Assembly (NCBI RefSeq): GCF_013149295.1
Contig: NZ_JABGCB010000019.1
Coordinates: 22,485 to 86,484 of the forward strand
DNA length: 64,000 nt
Reading direction: 5' to 3'
From: Novosphingobium sp. SG751A
GTDB taxonomy: Bacteria > Pseudomonadota > Alphaproteobacteria > Sphingomonadales > Sphingomonadaceae
The notes below the pieces were generated by a model. The model did no database searches. It was not told the origin of the DNA and saw nothing but the letters and a program-made list of their open reading frames with translations. How positions within the stretch are numbered: the first letter of the stretch is position 1; each line of letters starts with the position of its first letter. Position numbers and translations under genes: made by a program. Below are positions 18,229-27,047 of this stretch, in pieces.

Positions 18229-19082
18229 ACCACCCGTTCCAAAAGGCGCTCGATAGCCTTGACCGCCCCGGCCTCATCCAATGTCGGCGCATGGCCGATC
18301 CGGGGAATGCTGACCGCGACGGCATCGGGAATGCGCCGCGCCATTTCGCCCAGCGTTTCGGTGGAGAGCAGATCCGACAATTCCCCGCGCAGCAGCAGCA
18401 GAGGCCGCCCCGCCAGCGCCATATAGCCGGGCCACAGATCGACCCCCGCCTCGCCGCCGGGGCGCTCGAAAGGCTCGGCGATCTTCATGTCGTAATCATA
18501 CACGATGCGGCCGTTCTGCCCCACGGTCATCACCCGCTTGGCCATGGCCAGCCATTGATGCACGTCGTAATCCGGGAAGGACGCGCTCTGCTCCTCCTCC
18601 AGCGCACGGGCGGCATGCATCCATGTGGGAAAGCTGCGCCCCTGCCCCACATAATCGCGGATACGCGCGAGGCCGGATGGCTCAATCACCGGTCCGATGT
18701 CGTTCAGAACCGCGCCCGCGATCCGCTTGGCATCGATCATCGCCAGCAGCATCGCCATCAGCCCGCCCAGCGAGGTGCCGACCACGACAAAGCGCTCAAT
18801 CCGCAGTTCATCGAAGAGCGCGTTGACGTCCTGCACATATTGCAGCGGATTATAAGTGGCCGAATTTTTGGCATATTGCGAATCGCCGCGCCCGCGCATG
18901 TCCGGGCAAATCACCCGCCATTGCCCCGCGATGCGCCCCGCCAGCCCTTCAAAATCGCGCGCATTGCGCGTCAGGCCCGGCAGACAGACCACCGCCGGGC
19001 GATCCTCGGGTCCGGCGTAATCTCGATAGTGCAAACGCAGCCCGTCCGGGCTTTGCCAGAATTGATCGGTAAAACTGTTCAT
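18225..19082 (-). CDS. Alpha/beta hydrolase
   Basis: A 285-residue alpha/beta-hydrolase-fold enzyme. The oxyanion strand VVCLPGLTRNARDF, nucleophile elbow GTSLGG (Ser), acid RGELSDLLS and catalytic His in IGHAPTLDE form a complete triad. There is no signal peptide. The sequence does not reveal whether it is an esterase, lactonase or C-C hydrolase. It is the first gene of a two-gene unit with the glycosyltransferase and is divergent from selO. Confidence 0.9.
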   Translation of the reverse strand: MNSFTDQFWQSPDGLRLHYRDYAGPEDRPAVVCLPGLTRNARDFEGLAGRIAGQWRVICPDMRGRGDSQYAKNSATYNPLQYVQDVNALFDELRIERFVVVGTSLGGLMAMLLAMIDAKRIAGAVLNDIGPVIEPSGLARIRDYVGQGRSFPTWMHAARALEEEQSASFPDYDVHQWLAMAKRVMTVGQNGRIVYDYDMKIAEPFERPGGEAGVDLWPGYMALAGRPLLLLRGELSDLLSTETLGEMARRIPDAVAVSIPRIGHAPTLDEAGAVKAIERLLERVV

Positions 19083-19162
19083 GGCCTTGCGGGCGCTTCC
19101 TTATCGCAATTTTGCGCAGGCATGGCTTGCGCCCCGCCGCTTGTGCGCCCACTTATTGCCCC

Positions 19163-20602
19163 ATGCGCCATGAACCGCAAGCGAATGCCTACGCACCCGA
19201 TCCGCAAATCCTCAGTCTGGCCCCATGGCTGGGCGATCCGGTTGCGCCCGCCGACTTTCCAGAGGCCCGGCTGCGCTGGCGCAACGACCGCTGGGCGCGG
19301 GGCGTAGGGCTCGATGGGCTGGACGATGCGGCATGGGTTGCCCATTTCGGACGGTTTGCGCCTTTGGACGGCAATTTGCCCCAGCCTTTGGCGCTGCGCT
19401 ATCACGGCCACCAGTTTGGCGTGTACAATCCCGAACTTGGCGATGGGCGCGGGTTTCTGTTTGCGCAGATGCGCGATGGCGCCGAACGCCTGATCGACCT
19501 TGGCACCAAGGGTTCGGGGCAGACGCCGTGGAGCCGTCAGGGCGATGGCCGCCTGACACTCAAAGGCGCAGTGCGCGAAATTCTGGCGACCGAAATGCTG
19601 GAGGCTTTGGGCGCGAACACCTCCAAGACTTTCAGCGTCGTGGAAACCGGCGAGGCTTTGTGGCGCGGCGATGAACCCTCGCCCACCCGCTCGGCGGTGT
19701 TGGTGCGGATGAGCCATGGTCATATCCGCATCGGCACGTTCCAACGCCTGCTGGTGCTGGAGGAGGCCGAGCATATGGCCGCGCTGGTCGATTATGCGCT
19801 GGCGCAATTTCCCGGTCCGCTGCCACCCGCCGATGCGCCGGGCCGCGACCAACCCGCGATCATCCTGCTGCATCAGGTGGTCGAGCGGCTTGCCGATATG
19901 GCCGCTTCCTATGTCGCCTCGGGCTTTGTCCATGGCGTGCTGAACACCGACAATATGAACATTTCGGGCGAGAGTTTCGACTATGGCCCCTGGCGCTGGC
20001 TGCCGCGATGGGATGCCGATTTTACCGCCGCCTATTTTGACCACGCGGGCCGCTATCGCTTTGGCCAACAGGCCGAGGCGATCAAGTGGAATTGCGGGCA
20101 GTTGGCGGTGTCGCTGCGCCTGCTGGTGGCCGATACCGCGCCGCTGATCGCCGCGCTCGACCGGTTCGACGGCTTGTATCAGGCGGCGCTGGCGCGGCGG
20201 ATGCTGTGGCGGATCGGGCTGCAACCGCTGGGCGATGAACAAGACGGCGCGCTGCTGGCCGCAGCGGGCGCGCATATGCGCGAAGAGCAGATGTCGCCCG
20301 ATGCTTTCTTCCACCTGTTTCGCGGCGCGCCGGATGAGGCACGGGCGGTGCTGCGTGAAAGCTCGCCGCTGGCCAAGGTGCTGGACGATTATACGCCTAT
20401 TGCCGACGCCCGCGCCCATCCCGCATGGCAGGCCCCTGCCCCCGACAACCACATCGAAACAGTCGAAAGTCTCTGGCTGGCCATCGACCGCGATGATGAC
20501 TGGGGCCCGCTCCACCGCCACATCGCGGCCATACGGGCGCTGGGCGATGCCTTGGGCGAACCGCCCATCCCTGCAGGACATGTTTCTGGATCAATCACTT
20601 AG
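19163..20602 (+). CDS. selO: Protein adenylyltransferase SelO (YdiU)
   Basis: A 479-residue pseudokinase-fold AMPylator, which transfers AMP from ATP (bound flipped) to Ser/Thr/Tyr of redox proteins. Visible are the nucleotide loop GTKGSGQTPWSRQGDGR and the metal/catalytic segment HGVLNTDNMNISGESFDYGP. ATG 19163 was chosen over a TTG at 19112 because it gives the normal N-terminus. The C-terminus ends without the Cys/Sec found in selenoprotein members. It is divergent from the hydrolase. Confidence 0.93.
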   Translation: MRHEPQANAYAPDPQILSLAPWLGDPVAPADFPEARLRWRNDRWARGVGLDGLDDAAWVAHFGRFAPLDGNLPQPLALRYHGHQFGVYNPELGDGRGFLFAQMRDGAERLIDLGTKGSGQTPWSRQGDGRLTLKGAVREILATEMLEALGANTSKTFSVVETGEALWRGDEPSPTRSAVLVRMSHGHIRIGTFQRLLVLEEAEHMAALVDYALAQFPGPLPPADAPGRDQPAIILLHQVVERLADMAASYVASGFVHGVLNTDNMNISGESFDYGPWRWLPRWDADFTAAYFDHAGRYRFGQQAEAIKWNCGQLAVSLRLLVADTAPLIAALDRFDGLYQAALARRMLWRIGLQPLGDEQDGALLAAAGAHMREEQMSPDAFFHLFRGAPDEARAVLRESSPLAKVLDDYTPIADARAHPAWQAPAPDNHIETVESLWLAIDRDDDWGPLHRHIAAIRALGDALGEPPIPAGHVSGSIT

Positions 20603-20641
20603 GCGACAGCGGAGCCGATCTCCGGAGGGGGCATTAAGAAT

Positions 20642-20672
20642 TTGCCAACCTAGATTGGTTTAAACTTGGCAA
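20642..20672. promoter_or_regulatory. Inverted repeat upstream of the AstD-like gene (candidate operator)
   Basis: TTGCCAA (20642-20648) and TTGGCAA (20666-20672) form 7-base arms around 17 bases. A second small palindrome (AACC-N6-GGTT) overlaps the left part. It is 47 bases upstream of the TTG start of the dehydrogenase-like gene, a usual place for a repressor site. Confidence 0.35.
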
Positions 20673-20718
20673 TCGTGGCGGCTCACAACGCCGCCTGCCC
20701 CCTTTCGGATAAGCCATC

Positions 20719-22170
20719 TTGTCAGCCATCGCCCTTGCCACCTTGCCCGATGACACACCCGATCCCGTGATCTCGCGTGATCCGGCCACCGGCGCGGTGC
20801 TGATGCAGACCTATCCCACCGATCTGGAAGCCCAGATCGCCACCGCGCGGATCGCCTATACCGGCTGGGCCTGTCAGCCGCTATCGGCGCGGGTCGATGC
20901 GGTGCGTCGTCTGACCGGAGCGCTGCGCCAGCGGTCGCAGGAATTTGCCGAGGCCATCGCGCGCGACACCGGCCGGCCGATGTGGGATTGCTTTGCCGAG
21001 GTCGAGACCGCGCTGGCCCGCGTCGATGGCTGCGTACGCGCCTATGCCGACCGCTGCGCCCACCGGCGGCAAGAAGGTGGGGCCAATGGTGCGGTGGCCG
21101 TGCGGCACAAGCCGATGGGCGTGCTGGCCGTCATCACCACTTTCAGTCAGCCGATGCTGACCCCACTCTCGCATATCGCCCCGGCGATTCTGGCGGGCAA
21201 CGCGGTTATCTTCAAACCCTCCAGCCGCGCCTTGCCCACCGCCTTGCTGATCGAGGATTGCATCAAGCGCGCCGGGCTTGCCGCCAATATCGTCCAGATC
21301 GCCGTGGCGCATGGCGAAGCCGCGATGGATCTGGCGGCGCATGATGGTGTCGATGGCGTATTCTTTTCCGGCTCGACTCAGGTAGGGCAAAATCTGGCGC
21401 GGCGGATTGCAGGTCGGCCGGGCAAGCTGCTCTCGCTCGACCTGGGCGGAAACAATGCCATCGTGGTCTGGGACACGCCGCAGATCGAGGATGCCGCGAT
21501 GCTGGTTGTACAATCGGCCTTCACCGCCTCGGGCCAGCGGGCCACCTGCGCGCGCCGCCTGATCGTGCGCGAGGAGATGGCGGAACCGCTGTTGGCCGCA
21601 GTCAAGCGTCTGGCCGACCGCATCGTCTGCGGCGCGCCCAACGACGAAACCACGCCCTTCATGGGGCCGCTCATCGACAATCGCGTGGCTGATGGGCTGG
21701 TGCAGAGCTTCATCTGGCTGATGTCGCGCGGGGGGCGGCCAATCAAGCATATGGCCCGCCTCGATCCCCAGCACCCCTTTATCAGCCCGGCGATCATCGA
21801 TGTTACCGACATGCGCGAGCGGCCCGATGTCGAGCTGTTCGGTCCGCTGTTGCAGGTCATCCGCGTGCCCGATTTCGACGCCGCGATCACCCAGGCCAAT
21901 GCCACGCGCTATGGGCTGGTTTCGGCGCTGATCGGAGGAACTCAGGAGGAGTACAACCGTTTCTGGGCCAATGTACGCACGGGCCTGACCCATTGGAACC
22001 GGGCGACGATCACCGAATTGCCCGGCGTACCATCGGGCGGTGTGGGCCTGTCCGGCAATTTTCGCCCCGGCGGTTATTACGAGGCCGACTCCTGCGCCTA
22101 TCCGGTCAGTTCGGCCGAAATGAGCCACCCGCGCGCGATGATCGGCACCGGCTTTGCGCCCGAAATCTAA
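20719..22170 (+). CDS. AstD-like aldehyde dehydrogenase homologue lacking catalytic residues
   Basis: A 483-residue member of the aldehyde dehydrogenase superfamily, closest in pattern to succinylglutamate semialdehyde dehydrogenase (AstD): GVLAV, LAGNAVIFKPS, LGGNN, GQRATCARR and the C-terminal GVGLSGNFRPGGYYEADSCAYP all align. The three catalytic positions are altered: the oxyanion Asn of YNFP is Ser143 (FSQP), the general base Glu is Asp241 (LSLDLGG), and the nucleophile Cys of GQRC is Ala275, with a Cys two residues later. No other ast gene is nearby. It starts with TTG; GTG 20767 is an alternative. It is probably not a normal dehydrogenase and may bind NAD or a partner. Confidence 0.8.
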   Translation: MSAIALATLPDDTPDPVISRDPATGAVLMQTYPTDLEAQIATARIAYTGWACQPLSARVDAVRRLTGALRQRSQEFAEAIARDTGRPMWDCFAEVETALARVDGCVRAYADRCAHRRQEGGANGAVAVRHKPMGVLAVITTFSQPMLTPLSHIAPAILAGNAVIFKPSSRALPTALLIEDCIKRAGLAANIVQIAVAHGEAAMDLAAHDGVDGVFFSGSTQVGQNLARRIAGRPGKLLSLDLGGNNAIVVWDTPQIEDAAMLVVQSAFTASGQRATCARRLIVREEMAEPLLAAVKRLADRIVCGAPNDETTPFMGPLIDNRVADGLVQSFIWLMSRGGRPIKHMARLDPQHPFISPAIIDVTDMRERPDVELFGPLLQVIRVPDFDAAITQANATRYGLVSALIGGTQEEYNRFWANVRTGLTHWNRATITELPGVPSGGVGLSGNFRPGGYYEADSCAYPVSSAEMSHPRAMIGTGFAPEI

Positions 22171-22262
22171 GACCAAAATCTGACATTTGTCTGATTTGAT
22201 CGCCGATTTTGGGATGCGTTGATCCTTCACTTGCGCCATGGAGCAGGGCGAAAGGATTTGAC

Positions 22263-23141
22263 ATGACGCAGCCCGAGACCCGTAACGATGGCATGCCCTA
22301 TGCGATTGCCGCCTATCTGATCTGGGGGCTGCTGCCGCTCTATCTGCGACAGGTTCATGATGTGCCGCCGTTCGAATTCGTGGGCTGGCGCACCCTGTTT
22401 ACCCTGCCCGCCTGCGCGCTGGCGATCATCGTGCTGCGTCAGGGGGCGGCTTTGCGCGCGGCCTTGAGCGATGGACGCAAGGTGATGGCGCTGACGGCTT
22501 CTGCGCTGCTGATCGGGGCCAACTGGACAACCTATGTGGTCATGATCCAGCAGGGGCACATTTTTGCCGCCAGCCTTGGCTATTACATCAACCCGCTGAT
22601 GAATGTCGTACTGGGCACATTTCTCCTGGGCGAGCAGTTGAACCGCGCGCAATGGGTGGCGGTGGCGTTGGCAGCGGTGGGTGTGGTCATCCTGGCCTCG
22701 GGCGCGGCCGAAACGCTGGGGTGGAGCCTGGCGCTGGCGGCGACTTTCTCCGGCTACGGTCTGGTGCGAAAAAAGGCCCCGGTGGCGGCGCTGCCCGGCC
22801 TGTCGATCGAAGCGGGGATTCTGACCCTGCCCGCCGTGGCGATGATCGCGCTGGGCCATGGACCTTTGGGCATCACGCTGGGTCAGGGGCGGCCTGCGCA
22901 TGACACACTGGTCGCCATGTCGGGAGTGGTCACGGCGGTACCGCTGGTGCTGTTTGCCATGGCGGCGCAGAGGATGAATTATTCTATCCTCGGCTTTGTC
23001 CAGTTCCTCGCCCCCACCCTAGTGTTCTTTCAAGGCCTGCTGCTGTTTCACGAGCCGCTGCAATCGGCGCAACTGGCCAGTTTCGTGCTGATCTGGGCCG
23101 CGCTGGCGGTATTCAGTTGGGACATGTGGCGGCGGCGGTAA
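22263..23141 (+). CDS. rarD: RarD-type EamA transporter
   Basis: A 292-residue, ten-helix drug/metabolite transporter. The N-terminus (MPYAIAAYLIWGLLPLYLRQ) and the repeat boundary LGYYINPLMNVVLGTFLLGEQL are typical of RarD, a protein first linked to chloramphenicol sensitivity; its physiological substrate is unknown. ATG 22263 is supported by AAAGGA seven bases upstream. A 23-base-spaced inverted repeat (CCAAAATC 22173-22180 / GATTTTGG 22205-22212) lies in the gap behind the dehydrogenase-like gene. Confidence 0.9.
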   Translation: MTQPETRNDGMPYAIAAYLIWGLLPLYLRQVHDVPPFEFVGWRTLFTLPACALAIIVLRQGAALRAALSDGRKVMALTASALLIGANWTTYVVMIQQGHIFAASLGYYINPLMNVVLGTFLLGEQLNRAQWVAVALAAVGVVILASGAAETLGWSLALAATFSGYGLVRKKAPVAALPGLSIEAGILTLPAVAMIALGHGPLGITLGQGRPAHDTLVAMSGVVTAVPLVLFAMAAQRMNYSILGFVQFLAPTLVFFQGLLLFHEPLQSAQLASFVLIWAALAVFSWDMWRRR

Positions 23142-23151
23142 GGGAGTAAAC

Positions 23152-23191
23152 AAAAGGGGCGGTGGCCATATCGGCCCCGCCCCTCTTCTTT
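23152..23191. terminator. Bidirectional terminator between rarD and clpX
   Basis: AGGGGCGG (23155-23162) pairs with CCGCCCCT (23177-23184) around an inner GGCC/GGCC stem. It is followed by TCTTCTTT on the plus strand and by TTTTGTTT on the minus strand, so it can end both convergent genes. Confidence 0.8.
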
Positions 23192-23209
23192 ATATCGGTC
23201 AGCCTGAAA

Positions 23210-24466
23210 TCAGGCCGCCTCTTCCTTGCCTTTGAGCACGCGGACAGGTTCCTTGCGGCCTTCGACCACATCCTTGTCCACCACCACTTCGGCAATGTCA
23301 TTCTCGGTCGGCAGGTCGAACATCGTGTCGAGCAGCAGCCCTTCGACGATCGAACGCAACCCGCGCGCACCGGTCTTGCGCTCGATGGCCTTCTTAGCAA
23401 TGGCTTCGAGCGCATCGTCGGTGAAGGTCAGCTTGACGTTTTCCAGATCGAACAGCTTGGCATATTGCTTGATCAGCGCATTCTTGGGCTCGCGCAGGAT
23501 CTGTACCAGCGCGGGAATGTCGAGATCATTCAGCGTGGCGATCACCGGCAGACGACCGATAAATTCGGGGATCAGGCCGAATTTCTGCAGATCTTCCGGC
23601 TCAGCCTTCTGCAGCAGTTCGCCCACCTTGCGCTTTTCCGGATCGGCGACATGGGCGCCAAAACCGATCGAACGCTTTTGCAGGCGGTCGGCAATGATCT
23701 TTTCCAGACCCGCAAAGGCGCCGCCACAGATGAACAGGATGTTCGTCGTGTCCACCTGCAGGAATTCCTGCTGAGGATGCTTGCGTCCGCCCTGCGGCGG
23801 CACGCTGGCGGTGGTGCCTTCCATCAGCTTGAGCAGAGCCTGCTGAACACCCTCGCCCGACACGTCGCGCGTGATCGAGGGGTTTTCGGCCTTGCGGCTG
23901 ATCTTGTCGATTTCGTCGATATAGACGATGCCCTGCTGCGCCTTTTCGACATTATAGTCGCTGGCCTGCAGCAGCTTGAGAATGATGTTCTCCACGTCCT
24001 CGCCCACATAACCGGCTTCGGTCAGCGTGGTGGCGTCGGCCATGGTGAAAGGCACGTCGAAAGTCTTGGCCAGCGTCTGGGCCAGCAGCGTCTTGCCCGA
24101 ACCGGTGGGGCCCACCAGCAGGATGTTCGACTTGGACAGTTCAACGTCGCCGCCCTTGCCGCTGTGCTTCAAACGCTTGTAATGGTTATGCACCGCCACC
24201 GACAGCACGCGCTTTGCACGGTCCTGGCCGATCACATAATCGTTGAGCGTCTCGAAAATCTCGCGCGGGCTGACCACGCCGCCATCGCGCTTGCCTGCGA
24301 TGCCGCCCTTGGTTTCCTCGCGGATGATATCATTGCACAGTTCGACGCACTCATCGCAGATGAACACGGTCGGGCCCGCGATCAGCTTGCGCACCTCATG
24401 CTGGCTCTTGCCACAAAAGCTGCAGTACAGGGTGCTCTTGGCGTCGGATCCGCTCAGTTTCGTCAT
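23210..24466 (-). CDS. clpX: ATP-dependent Clp protease ATPase subunit ClpX
   Basis: A 418-residue AAA+ unfoldase that feeds substrates to ClpP. The N-terminal zinc-binding domain (YCSFCGK ... CDECVELC), Walker A GPTGSGKTLLA, Walker B IVYIDEID and the C-terminal small domain are all present. ATG 24466 gives the usual MTKLSG start and has GGGA eight bases upstream. clpP lies upstream with 127 bases between. Confidence 0.98.
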   Translation of the reverse strand: MTKLSGSDAKSTLYCSFCGKSQHEVRKLIAGPTVFICDECVELCNDIIREETKGGIAGKRDGGVVSPREIFETLNDYVIGQDRAKRVLSVAVHNHYKRLKHSGKGGDVELSKSNILLVGPTGSGKTLLAQTLAKTFDVPFTMADATTLTEAGYVGEDVENIILKLLQASDYNVEKAQQGIVYIDEIDKISRKAENPSITRDVSGEGVQQALLKLMEGTTASVPPQGGRKHPQQEFLQVDTTNILFICGGAFAGLEKIIADRLQKRSIGFGAHVADPEKRKVGELLQKAEPEDLQKFGLIPEFIGRLPVIATLNDLDIPALVQILREPKNALIKQYAKLFDLENVKLTFTDDALEAIAKKAIERKTGARGLRSIVEGLLLDTMFDLPTENDIAEVVVDKDVVEGRKEPVRVLKGKEEAA

Positions 24467-24508
24467 GCTTTTTCCCAAATGGCCCGCGTGGAGCCTGACA
24501 ATAATGCC

Positions 24509-24536
24509 AACCTAGCCACGCGAGCGCCAAATTCAA
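24509..24536 (-). promoter_or_regulatory. Candidate clpX promoter
   Basis: TTGAAT (24536-24531), 16 bases, TAGGTT (24514-24509) in the clpP-clpX gap. It would let clpX be expressed apart from clpP. The -10 resembles the TAGG-type boxes seen at ribosomal promoters in this window. Confidence 0.4.
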
Positions 24537-24593
24537 TACCCCCGATGGGCACCATCCCAAGCTGGAACAATGTCACCATCGCGGGTTTCATCA

Positions 24594-25259
24594 TCAGGCC
24601 GTGGCGCCATCCGCATCGGGGCGACGCTCAAACACCTTATCAATCAAACCAAACTTGAGCGCTTCATCAGCCTCAAGGAAGGTATCGCGATCCATGGCGG
24701 CCTCAATCTCTTCAAGACTCTTACCCGTGAACTTCACGTAAAGATTGTTCATCCGGGCGCGGATGCGCAGGATTTCGCGGGCCTGAATCTCGATATCCGA
24801 CGCCATGCCCTGCGCGCCGCCGCTGGGCTGGTGGATCATGATGCGCGCGTTGGGCAGAGCGATTCGCTGCCCCGGTTCGCCCGCGGCCAGCAGAAAGCTG
24901 CCCATCGAGCAGGCCTGACCGATGCACACGGTCGAGACCTTGGGCTTGATGTACTGCATCGTGTCATAGATCGACAGACCCGCCGTCACCACGCCGCCGG
25001 GCGAGTTGATGTACATGCTGATGTCCTTGGTCGGGTTTTCCGATTCGAGGAACAAAAGCTGGGCCACGATCACGCTGGCCATATGATCTTCGATCTGGCC
25101 GGTGACGAAAATGATGCGTTCGCGCAGCAGGCGCGAATAGATGTCAAAGCTGCGCTCGCCCCGGCTGGATTGCTCCACCACCACCGGGATCAACGCGCCG
25201 GTCACGGGATCAACACTGAATTTGCCCTGAGCATCGTTGCGTCCGAACAGATCGATCAT
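24594..25259 (-). CDS. clpP: ATP-dependent Clp protease proteolytic subunit ClpP
   Basis: A 221-residue serine protease forming the tetradecameric Clp chamber. The catalytic Ser is in GQACSMGSFLLA and the His in RIMIHQPSGG; the Asp lies in AMDRDTFLEADEA. ATG 25259 (MIDLFGRND) was chosen; the frame upstream is basic and unlike ClpP. A CTTGAA box followed 17 bases later by a CGACAT element lies upstream and could be a heat-shock (RpoH) promoter, but the match is only moderate. Confidence 0.97.
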   Translation of the reverse strand: MIDLFGRNDAQGKFSVDPVTGALIPVVVEQSSRGERSFDIYSRLLRERIIFVTGQIEDHMASVIVAQLLFLESENPTKDISMYINSPGGVVTAGLSIYDTMQYIKPKVSTVCIGQACSMGSFLLAAGEPGQRIALPNARIMIHQPSGGAQGMASDIEIQAREILRIRARMNNLYVKFTGKSLEEIEAAMDRDTFLEADEALKFGLIDKVFERRPDADGATA

Positions 25260-25414
25260 GAAATTTCCTCTTTGTCTGCCACGCCTATGTCGCGTCTCGC
25301 GCCGCAATGTTCAAGTGGCTTAACCCCACCCTGAACGATCAGGGACTGCTTTTGGGTTAATCTTCTCCCCCCGGCATGGCCTGTAATGGACAATGATGCC
25401 GGTCATTTTTGCCA

Positions 25415-25507
25415 TTTGACCCAGATCAGGTTTGACCCGAGGTTCGGATATTATATGTATAACATACAAAATGCCGTCACGAACGGTCCGAACCGGAGAG
25501 GAAAAAC
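25415..25507 (+). promoter_or_regulatory. Control region of the carotenoid-oxygenase-like gene
   Basis: This AT-rich stretch holds a direct repeat TTTGACCC (25415-25422 and 25431-25438) and a perfect palindrome TATGT-ATA-ACATA (25454-25466). The ribosome site GAGGA lies shortly before ATG 25508. The palindrome overlaps TATAAC, a possible -10, but the spacing to the nearest TTGACC (20 bases) is long. A dimeric repressor or activator could bind here. Confidence 0.45.
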
Positions 25508-26980
25508 ATGGCCCATTTCCCCGACACCCGCAGCTTTACCGGCATTTTACGGCCGGTCCGGCTGGAATGCGACATTCTGGACATGGAAATCGAGGGCGAA
25601 ATCCCGGAATCGATGAACGGCACGTTTCACCGCGTCCATCCTGATTCGCAATTTCCCCCGAAATTTGCCGACGATCAGTTTTTCAACGGCGACGGCATGG
25701 TCAGCCTGTTCCGTTTTCGCGGCGGCAAGGTCGATTTCAAGCAGCGTTTCGCCCATACCGACAAGTTCAAGCTGGAGCGCGCCGCGGGCCGCGCCCTGTT
25801 CGGCGCCTATCGCAACCCGCTGACCGATGACGAAGAGGTCAAGGGCCAGATCCGCTCGACCACCAACACCAATGTCATGGTCCATGCGGGCAAGCTCCTT
25901 GCGATGAAGGAAGATGGCCCGGCCCTTGTCATGGACCCGCTGACGCTGGAAACCGAAGGCTTCACCTTCTTCGACGGCAAGCTGAAGAACCAGACTTTTT
26001 CCGCCCATGGCAAGATCGACCCTGTCACTGGTAATTTCTGCAATTTCGGCTATGCCGCCACCGGCCTGCTGACGCGCGACTGCTCGTTCTTCGAAATCGA
26101 TCCGCAGGGCAATGTCCTGTACGAAACCTTCTTCGAGGCGCCCTATTATTGCATGATGCACGATTATGCGATCACCGAGCATTACGCCGTGTTCCATATC
26201 GTGCCCTCAACCAGCAACTGGGACCGGCTGAAGGCTGGCCTGCCCCATTTCGGCTTTGACACCACGCTGCCGGTTTACCTTGGCGTGCTGCCGCGCGGGC
26301 CCGGCGTGACGCAAAAGGACATCCGATGGTTCAAGGCGCCCAAAACGATCTTTGCCAGCCATGTGATGAATGCATTCGAAGACGGTTCGAAGATCCATTT
26401 CGACACGCCCGAAGCGGTCGGCAATTGTTTCCCCTTCTTCCCTGACATTCACGGCGCGCTGTTTGATCCGATGGCCGCCCGCCCGTTCCTGACGCGCTGG
26501 ACGGTCGATCTGGCCTCAAAGTCGGACGAATTCCTCAAGGTCGAGCAGCTCTCGAACTGGATCGACGAATTTCCCCGCATCGACGAACGCTATGTCGGCC
26601 AGCCCTACCGCCATGGCTATATGCTGGTGATGGACCCGGAAATGCCGGTCGATTTCCCCGGCGCGCGGGCCTCGGGCTTTCGCATGAACCGCATCGGCCA
26701 TATCGACCATGCGACCGGCGCGCAGGACAGTTGGTGGGCAGGCCCGCATTGCATGATCCAGGAGCCCTGCTTCGTGCCCCGCAGCCCCGATTCGCCCGAG
26801 GGCGATGGCTGGATCATCGCCGTGGTCGACAATCTGGTGACCAACTATTCCGATCTGGTCGTGCTGGACGCGCAACATCTGGAGGATGGGCCGGTGGGCC
26901 GCGCCAAGCTGCCCTTCCGCCTGAAATCGGGCCTGCACGGCAATTGGTGCGACGATCGCAAATATGCCGCTTTCGCCTGA
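25508..26980 (+). CDS. Carotenoid-cleavage-type dioxygenase (lignostilbene dioxygenase-like)
   Basis: A 490-residue nonhaem Fe(II) oxygenase of the carotenoid oxygenase/RPE65 family. The four iron-binding His are visible at H167 (FSAHGKID), H218 (MMHDYAIT), H285 (FASHVMNAFED) and H477 (SGLHGNW). Bacterial relatives in sphingomonads split stilbenes such as lignostilbene or resveratrol, or apocarotenoids, into two aldehydes; which one cannot be read from the sequence. There is no signal peptide. It stands alone, with its own control region and a terminator, as expected for an inducible catabolic gene. Confidence 0.88.
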   Translation: MAHFPDTRSFTGILRPVRLECDILDMEIEGEIPESMNGTFHRVHPDSQFPPKFADDQFFNGDGMVSLFRFRGGKVDFKQRFAHTDKFKLERAAGRALFGAYRNPLTDDEEVKGQIRSTTNTNVMVHAGKLLAMKEDGPALVMDPLTLETEGFTFFDGKLKNQTFSAHGKIDPVTGNFCNFGYAATGLLTRDCSFFEIDPQGNVLYETFFEAPYYCMMHDYAITEHYAVFHIVPSTSNWDRLKAGLPHFGFDTTLPVYLGVLPRGPGVTQKDIRWFKAPKTIFASHVMNAFEDGSKIHFDTPEAVGNCFPFFPDIHGALFDPMAARPFLTRWTVDLASKSDEFLKVEQLSNWIDEFPRIDERYVGQPYRHGYMLVMDPEMPVDFPGARASGFRMNRIGHIDHATGAQDSWWAGPHCMIQEPCFVPRSPDSPEGDGWIIAVVDNLVTNYSDLVVLDAQHLEDGPVGRAKLPFRLKSGLHGNWCDDRKYAAFA

Positions 26981-26992
26981 GGCATAACAGAG

Positions 26993-27026
26993 AAGGCCCG
27001 CTTCCCTATCCGGGAAGCGGGCCTTT
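26993..27026. terminator. Bidirectional terminator between oxygenase and tig
   Basis: A perfect 14-base stem (26993-27006 with 27012-27025) encloses a 5-base loop. The outer AA/TT pairs give short T runs in both directions. It serves the convergent oxygenase and tig genes. Confidence 0.85.
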
Positions 27027-27047
27027 CATCAGGCCGAAGCCGGGCGC

